The notes below the pieces were generated by a model, which saw nothing but the letters and a program-made list of their open reading frames with translations, was not told the origin of the DNA and made no database searches. Position numbers and translations under genes: made by a program. Shown in pieces: positions 1 to 12,329 of a stretch of 64,000 nt of DNA. The stretch is from Strongyloides papillosus (taxonomy: Eukaryota > Nematoda > Chromadorea > Rhabditida > Strongyloididae): the NCBI GenBank assembly GCA_005656395.1, contig SRSI01000071.1, positions 1-64,000 of the forward strand, in the 5' to 3' direction. The stretch's first letter is position 1. Each line of letters starts with the position of its first letter.

Positions 1-1001
1 GATTGGTAAAGAAATAAATATGAATCATGTATTGGTATGAATGGCAGAGTTTGGATAAAAGCTGAAACGAATCAGTAATGAAGGTTATTGTGAATTGATT
101 CAAGAAAGTGAAAAAGTTTCAGATGCTGATATGGGGAAGTTGTTAGTTCATATGTTAAGTCAATGTATCAGGATGTTAAGATGACCTGATAGATCTTTCT
201 TAACACAGTTAATTGTTGTTTGTATAAAATTCACTTGTTTTTTAGTTAATGTAATTTTATTTCAAATTAAATCTTTTTTCATTATTAGTTTTTTTTTTAT
301 AGCAGTAGGAAGAATTTAGTAAATATAGTGACAGTAAAAGTAAAGTCTCATTATATTATAAGTTTAAAACATGGAAATAAATTGATAAAAAACTTGATAT
401 GCTTAGGAATAATCCTACAAATTTACTTTAGTTTTCAAACTATAAATAAAACAGATGCTTTCGGTCTAAAGTAATATTGTGTGATTTTAACATATGTATT
501 ATGGTGGAGGCGAACTAATGGAAAAGTACCATATGTTTTTAAATCAAAAATAATCACAAGATATCTCATGTACCGATAAATAGAAGTTAATTACTAGTAC
601 AATAACTGTACTTTTATATGGACAATAGGTTAGAAAAACACTGTCATAAAAAAAGACTTCGCTGACCACCATGTAGTCGCATATAATATGATTTAGTTTT
701 AAAAATGGTATTTTTTTAAAAGAATTGTTTAATGACTTTTTTGCACATTTTATTCGAGATTCTTTAATTTGTTTTGTATTACTTTTCATTGTGGAAAAAA
801 CTTTAGAAATAGGCGTAATTTTATTCGTAATAGAGAAACAATTTTTTCCTGTGAATTCAATGTCATACCTTCGTTTTCTAAGTTTCCATGATAATTGTTG
901 ACAAAAGAAACTTTTGTTTTATCATCATCTAAAAGTAATAAATCAAAAATGCACGGCTATGAAAGAATCAGAGCCATTTATTTAAGAGAATATTATTAAA
1001 T
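1..1001. other. AT-rich stretch downstream of COQ3, no gene recognised
   Basis: I see no supported gene. Around 85-190 a plus-strand frame stays open for about 38 codons (reading ...NEGYCELIQESEK...) before a stop at a TGA near 184. It has no upstream continuation and I do not recognise it. It could be a gene end reaching in from the left edge, or a relic. An 81-codon minus-strand frame at 544-789 looks like chance. Confidence 0.4.
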
Positions 1002-1897
1002 TTATTTACAGTAATTTTTTTTCCCTATTAAAAAATAATTTACATCAGTATTATTAATCCAAAACCAATTATTTGATAAGGGATTATATCCTATACCACT
1101 ACATAATATTACACTGATATTATTATTATTTAAGACTTCTGTTAAATAATTTGGGCTAACAAATTTATTCCAATCATGAACTCCTTGTGGTACAATGCCA
1201 AGAATATCCTTCAAATATCCAATAAATATTAATAATAATGTATCTTACCTCAGCCATTTTTATTGCTAATAATTTTGATAAAAATGTTTTATTAATTGTT
1301 GAAAAAAATATCAACCCATTATCTTTTAAACAACTTCCACATTTATTAACAAATCTTCAACATTTGGTACATGTTCTATGAACTTCAGAGGCAATCACAA
1401 TATCGTACTTATTTCTATTAACTTTTGAAAATTCTTCAACTGTATCATGAATAAAATTTACACGTTTCCTTATTTTATCATTCAAAATTTGTTCTGCGGA
1501 TGTCTTTGCTGATAGAACACTTTCTTTACATGCATCTACACCAGTAACTGAAGCACCAAGTCTTGCTAGAGAAAATGATAAAATACCACCACCACTTCCA
1601 ATTTCAAGTATATTTTTGTCTTTCAAATTAGATGACTAAAAAATAAATAAAATATTTAAACAAATTACTTCTCCTTACATTGACAGACTTAAGGATAGCT
1701 GGAACACGAAATTTATTTAGTGAATGGAGTGCCTTAAACTCATTATTTTCATCCATCCATACACCACCTAATTTTGCAAAATTTGCTACTTCATTTTTGT
1801 CAACAAAACTTGAAAATCTTCTAATATCCAAAATTTTATGCATTTTTGAAATAGAATTAACATTTAAAACAAACACTTTTCCATTGAATCTGTTCAA
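1002..1897 (-). CDS. coq-3: Ubiquinone biosynthesis O-methyltransferase COQ3, frame broken by two compensating single-base indels
   Basis: COQ3 is a mitochondrial SAM-dependent enzyme that performs both O-methylations of ubiquinone synthesis. Exon 1 runs from 1897 to about 1665 and includes the family segment FAKLGGVWMDENNEFKALHSLN. A short intron (GTAAGG...TTTTTTAG) leads to the SAM-binding motif I, seen as ILEIGSGGGILS, and then VNFIHDTVEEF and IVIASEV. A 40-base intron (GTAAGATAC...TTGAAG, about 1211-1250) precedes the last exon, which carries the typical ending ILGIVPQGVHDW...FVSPNYL...GIGYNPL and a stop at 1002. Between them the frame breaks twice: about one extra base near 1380 (after SEV) and about one missing base near 1352. 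The middle frame reads IEHVPNVED, the expected family motif, and the original frame resumes with FVNKCGSCLKD. The two indels cancel, so only about 10 residues are altered, but the altered frame meets a stop. This is either assembly error or a recently damaged gene. The first ATG is uncertain; an internal Met 19 codons in is an alternative start. Confidence 0.82.
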
Positions 1898-3443
1898 GAT
1901 ATCCTCTTATCATAAAGTACATAAATATTACCTACACCTACTTACATTTTTAAAACAAAAAAAAATTTTTAATTATAAACACTTTTTTATCAATAACACC
2001 ACAATTGTTAATTTTATGAACTTTGAAGATGTTTAACTTGAAATTAAAATATTTTTGTTTTGCGTTTAGATGTTTTTTTTATTCTAAAATTAAAGACAAC
2101 TTCTATGTAATTAAGAATCAAAATTTTTTAAATGATGTCAACATTAATCAAGATAGTGCAAAAAATAACTTTTTTTTTATTTATAATAATACATATTTTA
2201 AATTATTTTTTAAAATAAATCTTTTAAAATAGGTGATAGTTTATTGATTAAAAATAAAGTTATGAATTTTATACAATTTTGTATTTATTTTTTTTTAAAT
2301 ATTATTTATTCGCTTCTTTCTGTAATAAATTTTATTGCCACTTACTCCTGCTATTTGAATGATACACATTTTTTATATTTTATTAACATATTTTAAAAAA
2401 ATTTACTTGAATTAAATTTTAATGTAACAATTTGTAGAATATTTTAAAGAATCTACTAAATTTTTAAATAAAATAATAGAAAAGATATTGAAATATTGTC
2501 ATCAAAAGATAACATAACCTTCCTTCCATTTTTTTTGTTCGATTAATTCACATTATAAAATTTTTTGAAAATTGCTTTTATTGTCATTTTTATACTGAGA
2601 AGGAGAGTGGTATATTTAAAATATTTATAGATGTAAAAAAGAAAAATAGTTGACATGGAAAATAATTAGAAGTTTGTCAAGTTATATCATAGATTTACTC
2701 TAAAACATGAGGCATTTTATAACATTGTCGCGTTGTAAGACATTATTATTGTTATTATTATTATCATATCATATATAACTAAAGTAGTAATAGAATATAT
2801 ATGTGTATTGTCCAAATTAATGTGACATTATTATAATTGCCTATAATCATTATGGCATATAATGATATAACATTTTACTATCACCATCACCAGACGAAAT
2901 GTTCTTCTTATTATTAATGCTAGATTATGCCATCTTATTACATCGGAGAATGACCGTGAAAATCATGATGTAATACAACATTACTTAGTTATAATCTTTA
3001 ACATTCTCCATATAAAAGGTATTTAAATTATTAACTTTAAATAAAAATGAGAGTATTTTTGTAAAAAAAGTATTTCTTATTATAATATATATTATAGTGT
3101 AATAAATTATATACTAATTAATGAATGATATATCAATTACCAGAACAATAACCGTCCATCTTTCAATTAGAGTTCTCTATAGCAAGTTTATTGTTATTGA
3201 ATTTTATCATTCATATTCACCTATTAATACAACTAATTAATTTATTAAATTTAACCTTATTAACTTACGCTTTTTTTTGCAATAAAACATTTTGATATTT
3301 TTTGATAAATTAATTGCCTCTTTGATAAATTACTTTATTTAATTTTAATTTTTTTAAAGTTATTCATAGGGTATTTTATATCAAATGTATATTTTGTTAT
3401 ATTGAATACTAAAATTTAAGTACTAACACTATAATTTCTAATA
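1898..3443. other. Intergenic AT-rich DNA between divergent COQ3 and LRP genes
   Basis: About 1.5 kb of low-complexity A/T runs with a short ATT/TTA-rich patch near 2740-2770. No open frame with family resemblance is visible. It should hold the promoters of both divergent genes, but I see no recognisable regulatory motif. Confidence 0.6.
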
Positions 3444-6400
3444 ATGATAATATTGTGTATAAAGAATAATATTCACCATTGGAGGCAATCAAAATTATTT
3501 ATATTATTCTTATTATTTTTAAATTTTTACTATATATATCCTAGTAAAATTGAAAACTGTGAAAAATTTGGTTCATGTAGTAATGTAACATCATGTTATT
3601 TTGGAGCATGTAGTCAGATATGTAGTGAAAATGATAAAAGTATATCTTGTTCATGTGAAGGTGGTTATTACTTATTGAAGGATAATTTTACATGTAAAAG
3701 TGTATCATTAAATCACCCATTATTAATTTATGCTGCAAGTTTTGAAATAAGACTTATAGATCTTGAGAAAATGTCTCCAATACCAAAAGGTACAGTTATT
3801 CCTCATCATATGGCATCAAGTATATCATTATTATCAAGTGTTAGGAATACTGTAGCACTAGATTATTATTATGAAGATCCTAATAATATTACAATATTTT
3901 GGGTTGATATCAAAAGAAACAATATTAATAGTGGTCGATTAAGTAAAGGATTACTTGTTGATGTGAAACCTATAATTACTTTTGGTATTCATACACCTGA
4001 AGGTATTGCAATAGATTGGATTGTCAAAAATATATATTGGGTTGATTCTAAATTAGACCAAATATTTGTTTCTGACTTTAGTGGTAAATATGTTACAACA
4101 ATATTAAGCGCAAATATTACAAATCCACGTGGAATAGCTGTTGATCCAATTTCAGGATACTTATTTTGGAGTGATTGGGATGTTAAAAATCCTAGAATTG
4201 AGAGATCAAATATGGATGGTAGTGATAGAATAATAGTATATAAATCTAATATATCTTCTGATGACGGGTGGATAAACTCTATTTCATTAGATTATATTTC
4301 TAAAAGAATCTATTGGGTTGATGCAAAAAGTGATAAAATATTATCAACAAATTATGATGGGAGTGATTTAAGAGAGATATTTCAAGATTCAATGTTCATT
4401 GGACATCCATTTGGTGTTGAGGTATTTGATAATCATGTTTATTGGGGTGATTGGAAAACTTTTTCAATATACCGTGCCAGTAAATGGAATGGTTCACATA
4501 TAGAAGTAGTTGATATAAGACCATTTGGTATTCCATTGGGTATTAAAATAATCCATCCAACAAAACAAAATAAAATAATGAAAAATCTATGTAAAGATAA
4601 TGGTGGATGTTCACATATCTGTCTTATTAAAACAAAAAATTTAAGGACATGTAGGTTGCCCACATATGATGGTATTGGATGACTCTGGTGTTAATTGTAA
4701 AATGGCAAATTTAAGTATATTAATGGTTAACGGTAATGATTTATTTATGTATGATTTAGAATATAACACATCTGTACGTTATCCATTCCTAAATTTGTAT
4801 GATGAAAGAATTGTTGATTTTACTATTGATAGTGTCAGAAATGTAACATATTGGATTGGAAGTAAAAGTAATAATATTCAAGGTGTAAATTATGTGAAGT
4901 CTCATCCAAAATCTAAAATTATTGGTGGATTAAGAGATTCTAAATATTATGAAAATTATGTATCATTAAATGTTGATCCAGTGACAGGTTTAATTTACTA
5001 CATAACAAAAACACTAAATTATACCTCATTTAATGTTATTAATCCAATTAATGGATTCGACAAAATATTATTTGACAATAATAACTATAATTTTATTAAG
5101 AATCCACAAAAACTAATTATTGCTTACAAAAAAGGATTTTTAATATGGTTTGATACCGGTTATGATAATTTTAAAATATTTAAAAGTTCCTTAGATGGCG
5201 GAAAAATTGAAGAAATAAAATTATCAAATAATAATGGTGGAAATATTATCTCATCGGCATCAATCGATCCAAATAATGATTATATTATTTATTCAAATGA
5301 CACAAGTAAAGCTTATGTTATAATTTTAAAAGATGGTTCATTTAAAACAGTTAACTTTAAGGAGTATGAAGCAAAAAGAGTTACCACAATCACATTTTTA
5401 GAAAGTAAAAATAGTTTCTTGTATTATAATATTGATGAGAAAAAAGTAGAAATAATGCGTATGGATAATAATTTTATTGTTACTAATGTTGATCAAGTAA
5501 TTGATATAGATAGTGAAAGTAAAGAAATACATAATCTTATCAGAATTATTGATAAAACACCAAATTCTATTATCAATGAAAATGATGTGTACTGCGAGAA
5601 ATTAAATTGCAGTCAAATTTGTATAAGGACAAATAATAATTTATCTGATAGGAAATGTTTATGTGGTGATGGGTTTATAGAAAAGGGAAATAGATGTTAC
5701 TTAAAAAAAGATACTTTCATTGGTGTAAATATTAATAGTCAAGTTATTTTGGTAAATGGAAAAAACTCTACAGATAAGGATGTTGTAGTAAAAATACCCG
5801 GTGAAGCACATAATCTTATTCCAACCTCAATTTCTTTTGATTTAAAATCATCAATCCTTTATTTTATTGACAATAAGACACTAAGTTTATGGATGTATGA
5901 TTTGTATAACAATTCAGTTACAAAACTTTTAGTTAACTCACCACATGCCCAAATAAAAAGTGTTGTTGCTGATCCAATTAATAGATTAATTTATATTGCC
6001 TCATTAATAAGTGACGAAGAGGAGAAATATAGTATAATTGAGTACCTCGATCCAAAACGAATTGATTTAAGAAATATTATTTTGAAGATTAAAAATTACA
6101 CAATTTTTAAATTATTTATTGATTACAAACGTGGAATTCTAATTATTATTACATTAAACTTAGACAGCAATAAATTATACATATGGACAAGTGATATAGA
6201 TGGTTCTAATTTAAAAAGGTTAGATGGTGGATATAAATTTAAATCTTCACAAAGTAATAAGTTATTTTTAACAATAAAATCAAGTATCATTGGATTAAAC
6301 GATAATAATAAATGGGAATCATTTGATTATAGAACACTAAAAGTTTTTAGAGATGGGAAATTTATAGATGAAACTCTTCAAAAACATCTCATTTTAAGAA

Positions 6401-9400
6401 TAAAAAATAACGACTTTTTTGATATTGACTATTCTTCTGTTCCAGTAACAAATAAATGGTCTAAAATAAGTAAATGTGAAGAAAATAATGGTGGTTGTGA
6501 AGAGATATGTTTTCATAAAAATTCAGATAGAATTTTTTGTTCTTGTGTCTTTTCAAAACTTGATGAACATAACAAAAGTTGTGAAACATATCCAGCATAT
6601 ATTGCATATTCTCTTGGTGTTCAAATTGATTTTGCCCCAATATTTGGTGATGTTGAAACATTCAGACTATCAAATGAGGCCTTTCTAGAGGCAGGTTCCA
6701 TGAAAAAAGCATTAAAAACTATTGAAGCAACAGATTCAATTAATAATGCTTTTGCTTTAACAGTTGATATGGAGGAGAAACAATATATTATTGCTGATAA
6801 TGGTGCTCATAGACTTGCTGCAGTTACCTTCGATGGTTTAGATAATTACATTATATCAGACTACATTGGTCCAGTAGAGGGTGTTGCTTTTGACCCAATA
6901 CAAAGAGATATTTATTTTACCTCAAGAAATACCATACAAAAAGTTTCTTTTATATCAACAAATATTACACATTATCCTGTGGATAGCGAAATTGTTTTAA
7001 AATTAGGTAAACGTGATAAACTTCGTGGTATTGCAATTGATGCATGTAGGAAGATAATTTTCTACTGTAATTATCGTGAAGATTCACCAAGTATTGAAAA
7101 AGTTACTTTTAGCGGTTATAAAAGAGAAAAAATAATTAAAAATAAAATTTTAGCACCAACATTTATTACAATTGATTACAAATCAGCTAAACTTTATTGG
7201 GTTGATGGACAGTTAAATAAAATTGAAAGAACAGATTTTGATGGTAACCATCGTGAAAATATTTTATTATCAGATGATGAGATAATAAAAGATAAAGTTG
7301 AAAAGAAAGAGGATAAAGGAATTCATCCATTTGGTATAGCAATATACGGTGATTACATTTATACTACTGATTGGAAGGAACGTTCAGTAATTATGATTGA
7401 TAAAATTACTGGCGGTAGATCACATAAAATAGCAAGAAATCTTTATCTTCAACCATTTGGATTGACAATTGTTGCTAAAGATGTTAATGATTGTGGTATT
7501 GATGCATGTTCTATTAATAATAATCTTGGTTGTCAGGATGTTTGTAAACTTACAGCTTCTGGTGTACCACATTGTTCATGTAACGGTGAAAGAGTCCTCC
7601 TTCCTGATAATAAAACATGTACTGATGAATATTTTAGTAAATGTTCTAAAGATCAATTTACTTGTCCATCAACATTAACATGTATCCCATATGTCGATGT
7701 TTGTGATGGTATCAAAGATTGTGAAAATGGTGAAGATGAAATTATTGAATTTTGTACTGAAAGAGAATGTCGTGAAGGATATTATTCATGTGGAAATGGA
7801 CGTTGTGTGGAAAATTCAACTCAATGTGGTGACATATTTCAATGTGAAGGAAATTTCTTCGATGAAACTGATTGTACCTGTAAACCTGGATATATTTTTG
7901 ATACAAAACAAAGAATTTGTACTCTAATACGTATTGATTATAAAAGAAAAGAAAAATGTGGTAATAAAACATGCTTAAATGGTGGAATATGTGATAATAA
8001 AAAAAATATTTGTTTATGTCCTGGTGGTATAAGTGGTGATAATTGCGAAAATGATCCATGCTACAATAGATGTCTTAATAAAGGAATATGTACTATGTCC
8101 ACAAATGGTTCTCCATCACCACATTGTGATTGTCCAATTGAATATCATGGAGAGAGATGTGAAAAATTGAAATGTTCTGGAAGATGTAGTAAAAATGGCA
8201 TATGTATTATTAATGAAATTACAGGGTTACCACAATGCAATTGTAATATGGGATGGAGTGGAGAAAATTGTGAAAAATCAGAATCTGTTTGTAAAGATTT
8301 TTGTTTTAATGAAGGGCATTGTTTAGAGGCACACAACAATTTACCCTATTGTAACTGCCCAGCAAATTATAATGGTCTTCAGTGTGAAAATTGTATTACT
8401 AGAGAGAATTTACCACTAGAATGTAAAAATGGTGGGTATTGTGTTGACAGAAGTTTTTGTAAATGCGCAAATGGTTTTAATGGTTCAAATTGTGAAATTA
8501 ATGTATGTCAGTTTCATTGTTTTAATGATGGTAAATGTAACACTGATGAAAATGGTAAACCTATATGTTCATGTCTTCCATCATATAGGGGGGAGAGATG
8601 TGAAAATAGTATTTGTGATTTAGAAGATGATCCATGTAATGGAAATGGTCTCTGTCTTCCTATACCAAATATCATATCAAAAAAAAATTATACATGTCTT
8701 TGTAACTCTAGATATGAAGGTGAAGATTGTAGTAAAAAAATTGGTGTTCATGAATACTGCATAAATTCAATTAATATTTTACCTATTCTTGATAGTCCAG
8801 ATGAGGTTGAATGTGAATGCCTACCGGGATATACAGGCTCGCGTTGTGAAATACCAGAACCATGTACAAATTATTGCCAAAATAATGGTAAATGTAGCTA
8901 CGATTATGAAACAGGAAAAAGTAAGTGCACTTGTGTTAAAGGAACAGCTGGGCCACGTTGTGAAGTTATAACAGCAAAAAAATGTTCAGATTTAGAATGT
9001 AAAAATGGTGGTGTATGTGGTTTATCTTATAACACAAATGTTGAATGTTATTGCCAGTTAGGTTGGAGTGGTTTTGATTGTTCATCACCAACATGTCATG
9101 AATACTGCCAAAATAACGGAGAATGCCATATATTTGACAATGGTTTTGAAAGTACACCATATTGTAAATGTAAAAATGGTTGGTTCGGTGTACATTGTAC
9201 TTCTAATCTCGAACTAAATCCTGAACATAAAAATAAAAGTCCTTTCAATTTCGATACAACAGATAAGGTGGGATTTAATGAATGGTTTTATTTATTTATT
9301 TATTTGCTATTTGGTATTTTTATCGTTGGAGGAACACTAATATTTTTTGCCTATTTCCACAGAAAAATATCAGTAGCAAAATTATTTACCCATAGACGCC

Positions 9401-9636
9401 TTCACAACCCAATAAATATAGGATCTGAAATGGAAGAGTTTCATAATGAAGCTTTTATGTTAGGTGAGGAAGCCACGGAGATGCCTATTGAAGATGATAG
9501 AATAAATTTTTCAACATCACATAACGGCAATGTTTACAACGACACAGTATTTATGAGTGGTCTCGATATTCGTTTAAATAGGCAAAGTGTGGAACCAAAA
9601 TCGGAAGCAGAAGAGTTACTAAAAGAAAAGATATAG
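3444..9636 (+). CDS. LDL-receptor-related protein (LRP family), one internal frameshift
   Basis: A type I membrane receptor of the LRP family, expected to bind and endocytose extracellular ligands. The N-terminus has a hydrophobic segment (about residues 17-33, LFILFLLFLNFYYI), then an EGF module and a series of YWTD beta-propellers (IYWVDSK, LFWSDWD, IYWVDAK, LYWVDGQ). EGF modules separate the propellers (CKDNGGCSHIC, CEENNGGCEEIC, CGIDACS). A single clear LDL class A repeat (CSKDQFTCPS...CDGIKDC) lies near 7640-7760 with a degenerate second one after it. About 11 EGF repeats fill 7950-9210, followed by a transmembrane helix (about 9283-9355) and a tail of some 90 residues. The frame opened at 3444 closes at 4682. 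The second frame, ending at 9636, continues the interrupted EGF module exactly if one T is removed at 4656/4657 inside AGGTTGCCC, giving about 2,063 residues. No NPxY endocytosis motif is visible in the tail; it has NPIN and a EEFHNEAF stretch. No introns are evident. The best match is the LRP1-like architecture with most LDLa repeats lost. LRP5/6 is less likely because of the long EGF block. Confidence 0.88.
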
Positions 9637-9916
9637 AAAATACCAGTGATTTAATAATACTTAAAATAGGATATTTATTAAAATTTCCTCATGTACATAT
9701 ATTTATTGTTGTTGTATTTGTTCATTAAACTTTTGATTTCAATTTTATATTTTTTTAAATGTCTAACTTTGAACTGTATTCAACAACACGATGCATGATA
9801 AAGTAATTTTTTTTTGTATAATAAATAACTAAATTAATACTATGACATAGGCGCCCAAAATTTTATAAGTAATTAGTAAATAAAAATAAAATATATAAAC
9901 CAAAAAATAACTTTTT

Positions 9917-11070
9917 TTAATCGATATCCATATTATCTACATCAGGTTTATTTTTTTTAGGTTCCGGTTCCTTTACTCCTTCCTGTTCTCCGCTACTAGG
10001 TGAATCATCTTTTGCTGAAGTTGCAGATTCCGACTTAACATCATCTACTTTAGTACCTGGAGAATCTTTTGAAAGTGATTTCGCAAAACCAATAAGATTC
10101 CCTTTACTTGCTTCATCAATACCTTCCTTTGAAAACCCAAATTGCTCAAGTATTGGTCCCGCTTGTCCTGTTTTAATTGCGTGTCCAACTGTTACAACAG
10201 CATCCTTAAAGGAAGGGCACCCTAAAGATGTCTTTAATTCTTCAATATCCTGTTTTATGGGTGGTTCACTTGGAAGTAATGGTGTCAGTTTATCAGCATT
10301 TGCCTTTGCAGTCTCAAGAACATTCGATGGAGTTATAACGCTAGATAAATCTGGTTGGTTTCTCGAGGTAACTGATTGGGAACCTCCTTTACGTGAAGAT
10401 CCACTATCATTTGAAACAAATCCTTCAAGACCACCGCTAGTTAAAGAAGATCCATCACCACTGGCTGACCCACCATTCATCAAAGTTAAAAGTTGCATCA
10501 ATTGATTTTGATCTAATGCTCCTAATAACTCACTTCCATCACCTTTTGGATCACCAAAGTTTCTGATGTTCAAACCTGAGTCACGTGCACTTCCACTGCC
10601 GGATCTTCCACCACCAGTTGAACGTTCAGGTTGAGGATTGTCGAGAAATTCTTTAACCTTCTCAACGATATCATCACCTTTAGATTTATCTGCTTCTTGA
10701 AGCCAATACAATCTCCTATCATTATTTGATTTAAACTTTAACATAAAAACACGACCATCTGGACAATCGACAACTTCCTTAAACTCTGTATCACCAGGGA
10801 ATATAATGAAATCCTATAACAAATGTATAAAAAAAAGCGTATTTAACCTACATCAACAACAGTATTACATTCACGGTTCTTCCAACAAAAATGAGTTAAT
10901 TGATCTGAAGATCTTTTGATAATAATAAGACCTTTTGTCTTTTCAGCAACAACTTTTCTTGTATTTTCACTGCTTCCAGGTTCAAGAAAAGATCTACCAG
11001 CCTTAAATTCATAAAGTACTCCTCTTGTAGATTCAGATGAGGAACGAGGATTTGCAAACATTACAGCCAT
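9917..11070 (-). CDS. rpn-13: 26S proteasome ubiquitin receptor Rpn13 / ADRM1
   Basis: Rpn13 sits on Rpn2 in the proteasome lid/base region, binds ubiquitin with its N-terminal Pru domain and recruits the deubiquitinase UCH37 through its C-terminal DEUBAD domain. Exon 1 (10852-11070) starts MAVMFANPRSSSE and carries the first Pru half (GVLYEFKAGRS, TKGLIIIKRSSDQLTHFCWKNR). A 38-base intron (10814-10851, GTAGG...TTATAG) joins VVD to DFIIFPGDTEF. Exon 2 completes Pru (RVFMLKFKSNNDRRLYWLQE), followed by a Ser/Gly-rich linker and the DEUBAD segment (IEELKTSLGCPSFKDAVVTVG ... GFAKSLSK). It ends in an acidic tail NKPDVDNMDID. The product is about 371 residues, close to human ADRM1 (about 407). It converges with the LRP gene, 280 bases between stops. 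Confidence 0.93.
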
Positions 11071-11459
11071 CGTATCGTAACTTTAGATTTAATTTAAACA
11101 GTATTGAGTAATAATTGTTTAATGGAAAATGATGCTTTGAGAACATTTTTCCATCACTGTCAACAAGAAATCTTTGTAAGATGTGTTCCATTTTTACTAT
11201 TTGTCACACAACAGAAAATTTTCAGCACTAAAATATTTTTTAGTACTAAATTACATAAATAAACACTATTTAATGCGAAAATATGAGATGATTTGTTGGT
11301 TGACAAAGAAAAATTTAGTAAAAAAAGACATGTGATATCAATTTATAAAATTCGAGTAGATTATTTTGACATGATTTGAAAAATTATTTCCTTTCAACTA
11401 CATATAATGTTCACGTAATAAATTTTAAGTGAAAATTATTGCGGAAAAGTTTAAGACTT

Positions 11460-12105
11460 ATTGAAATGCTCCAGTAACGTTTGTATCTCTTATTATATCC
11501 AAATCAGTACCCAATGCATTGTAGACAGATTTTCTTGTGTAGATCTGCATAAGACGACTATCTTGTGCAGATCTGCGTAAGAAAAGGCCATCTTCTGCAG
11601 ATCTGGGTAAGATAATGTTGTCTTTTGCAGATCTACACAAGACGTCTATCTTACACAGATCTGCACAAGATGGTCGTCTAGTGAGAATAGTTATTTTTTA
11701 ATTTTTAAAGTAAAAAATGCATACAATTGAGTAAAATTTGATTTTTAATGTAACAAAGCAAAAAAAATGTCTAATAGTATTCTTAGAGATTTATTTACCC
11801 AGCGCATAGTAGACAGATTATTTTGTGTAGATCTGTCTGATATAAGACGGTCATCTTGTACAGATCTGCCGGAGATAAGACCGTCTTGTGCAGATCTGCC
11901 TAAGATAAAACTGTTTTTTGCAGATCTACACAAGATGGCTGTCTTTTGCAGATCTGTACAAGAGGTCTCTCTTTTGCAGATCTGTCACAAGATGACCGTC
12001 TTCTGAGAATAGTAATTTTTTAATTTTTAAATTAGAAAAAGCACAAAATTGAATAAAATTTGTTTTTTTAAATTAACAAAGCAAAAAAAAAAGTCTAATA
12101 GTACC
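11460..12105. repeat. Tandem pair of ~290-bp units, each holding a palindromic BglII-core minisatellite
   Basis: Two diverged copies of a long unit lie head to tail. Each has an entry segment (ACCCAATGCAT... / ACCCAGCGCAT..., both followed by TAGACAGATT), a block of minisatellite, and an exit segment (GAGAATAGTTATTTTTTAAT... to AACAAAGCAAAAAAAA...GTCTAATAGTA). The minisatellite monomer is about 29 bases around AGATCT, with best consensus CTTGTGCAGATCTGCACAAG, itself a perfect 20-base palindrome. I count five cores at about 11538-11660 and six at about 11825-11980. Minus-strand frames across it spell repeating RSAQD-type peptides, which I take as a by-product of the 10-codon period. Confidence 0.8.
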
Positions 12106-12329
12106 TTAAGGAAGATAACTAATTTTTTTTAAACATTTAACGATGTTAATGTTTGTGAGTGCTTAAAGAAAATATTTGACATTAATTTTGTAAAATAAAA
12201 CTGTTAAAAACCCTAGTAAAAATTAAATTTTTATTATAAAAAATGTGATACTTAAATTATAGTAATAATAATAAGCTTCTGAAGTTTAGTTAGGTAAGAG
12301 TACGTTTACTATTAGTTTGAGATGAGTTC

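Noticed and set aside
4640..4682. Programmed ribosomal frameshift in LRP
   Set aside because: The site has no slippery heptamer or downstream structure; a one-base error or mutation is simpler.
7469..9160. Several 60-105 codon frames on both strands within the LRP gene
   Set aside because: Shadows of the cysteine-rich EGF coding sequence in other frames.
11458..11933. Minus-strand frames with repeating RSAQD-type peptides
   Set aside because: They arise because the palindromic minisatellite has a period near 30 bases; no splice sites, start context or homologue supports a protein.
11530..12005. CRISPR-like array
   Set aside because: Repeats are degenerate, spacers are not unique sequences of constant length, and the genome is eukaryotic.
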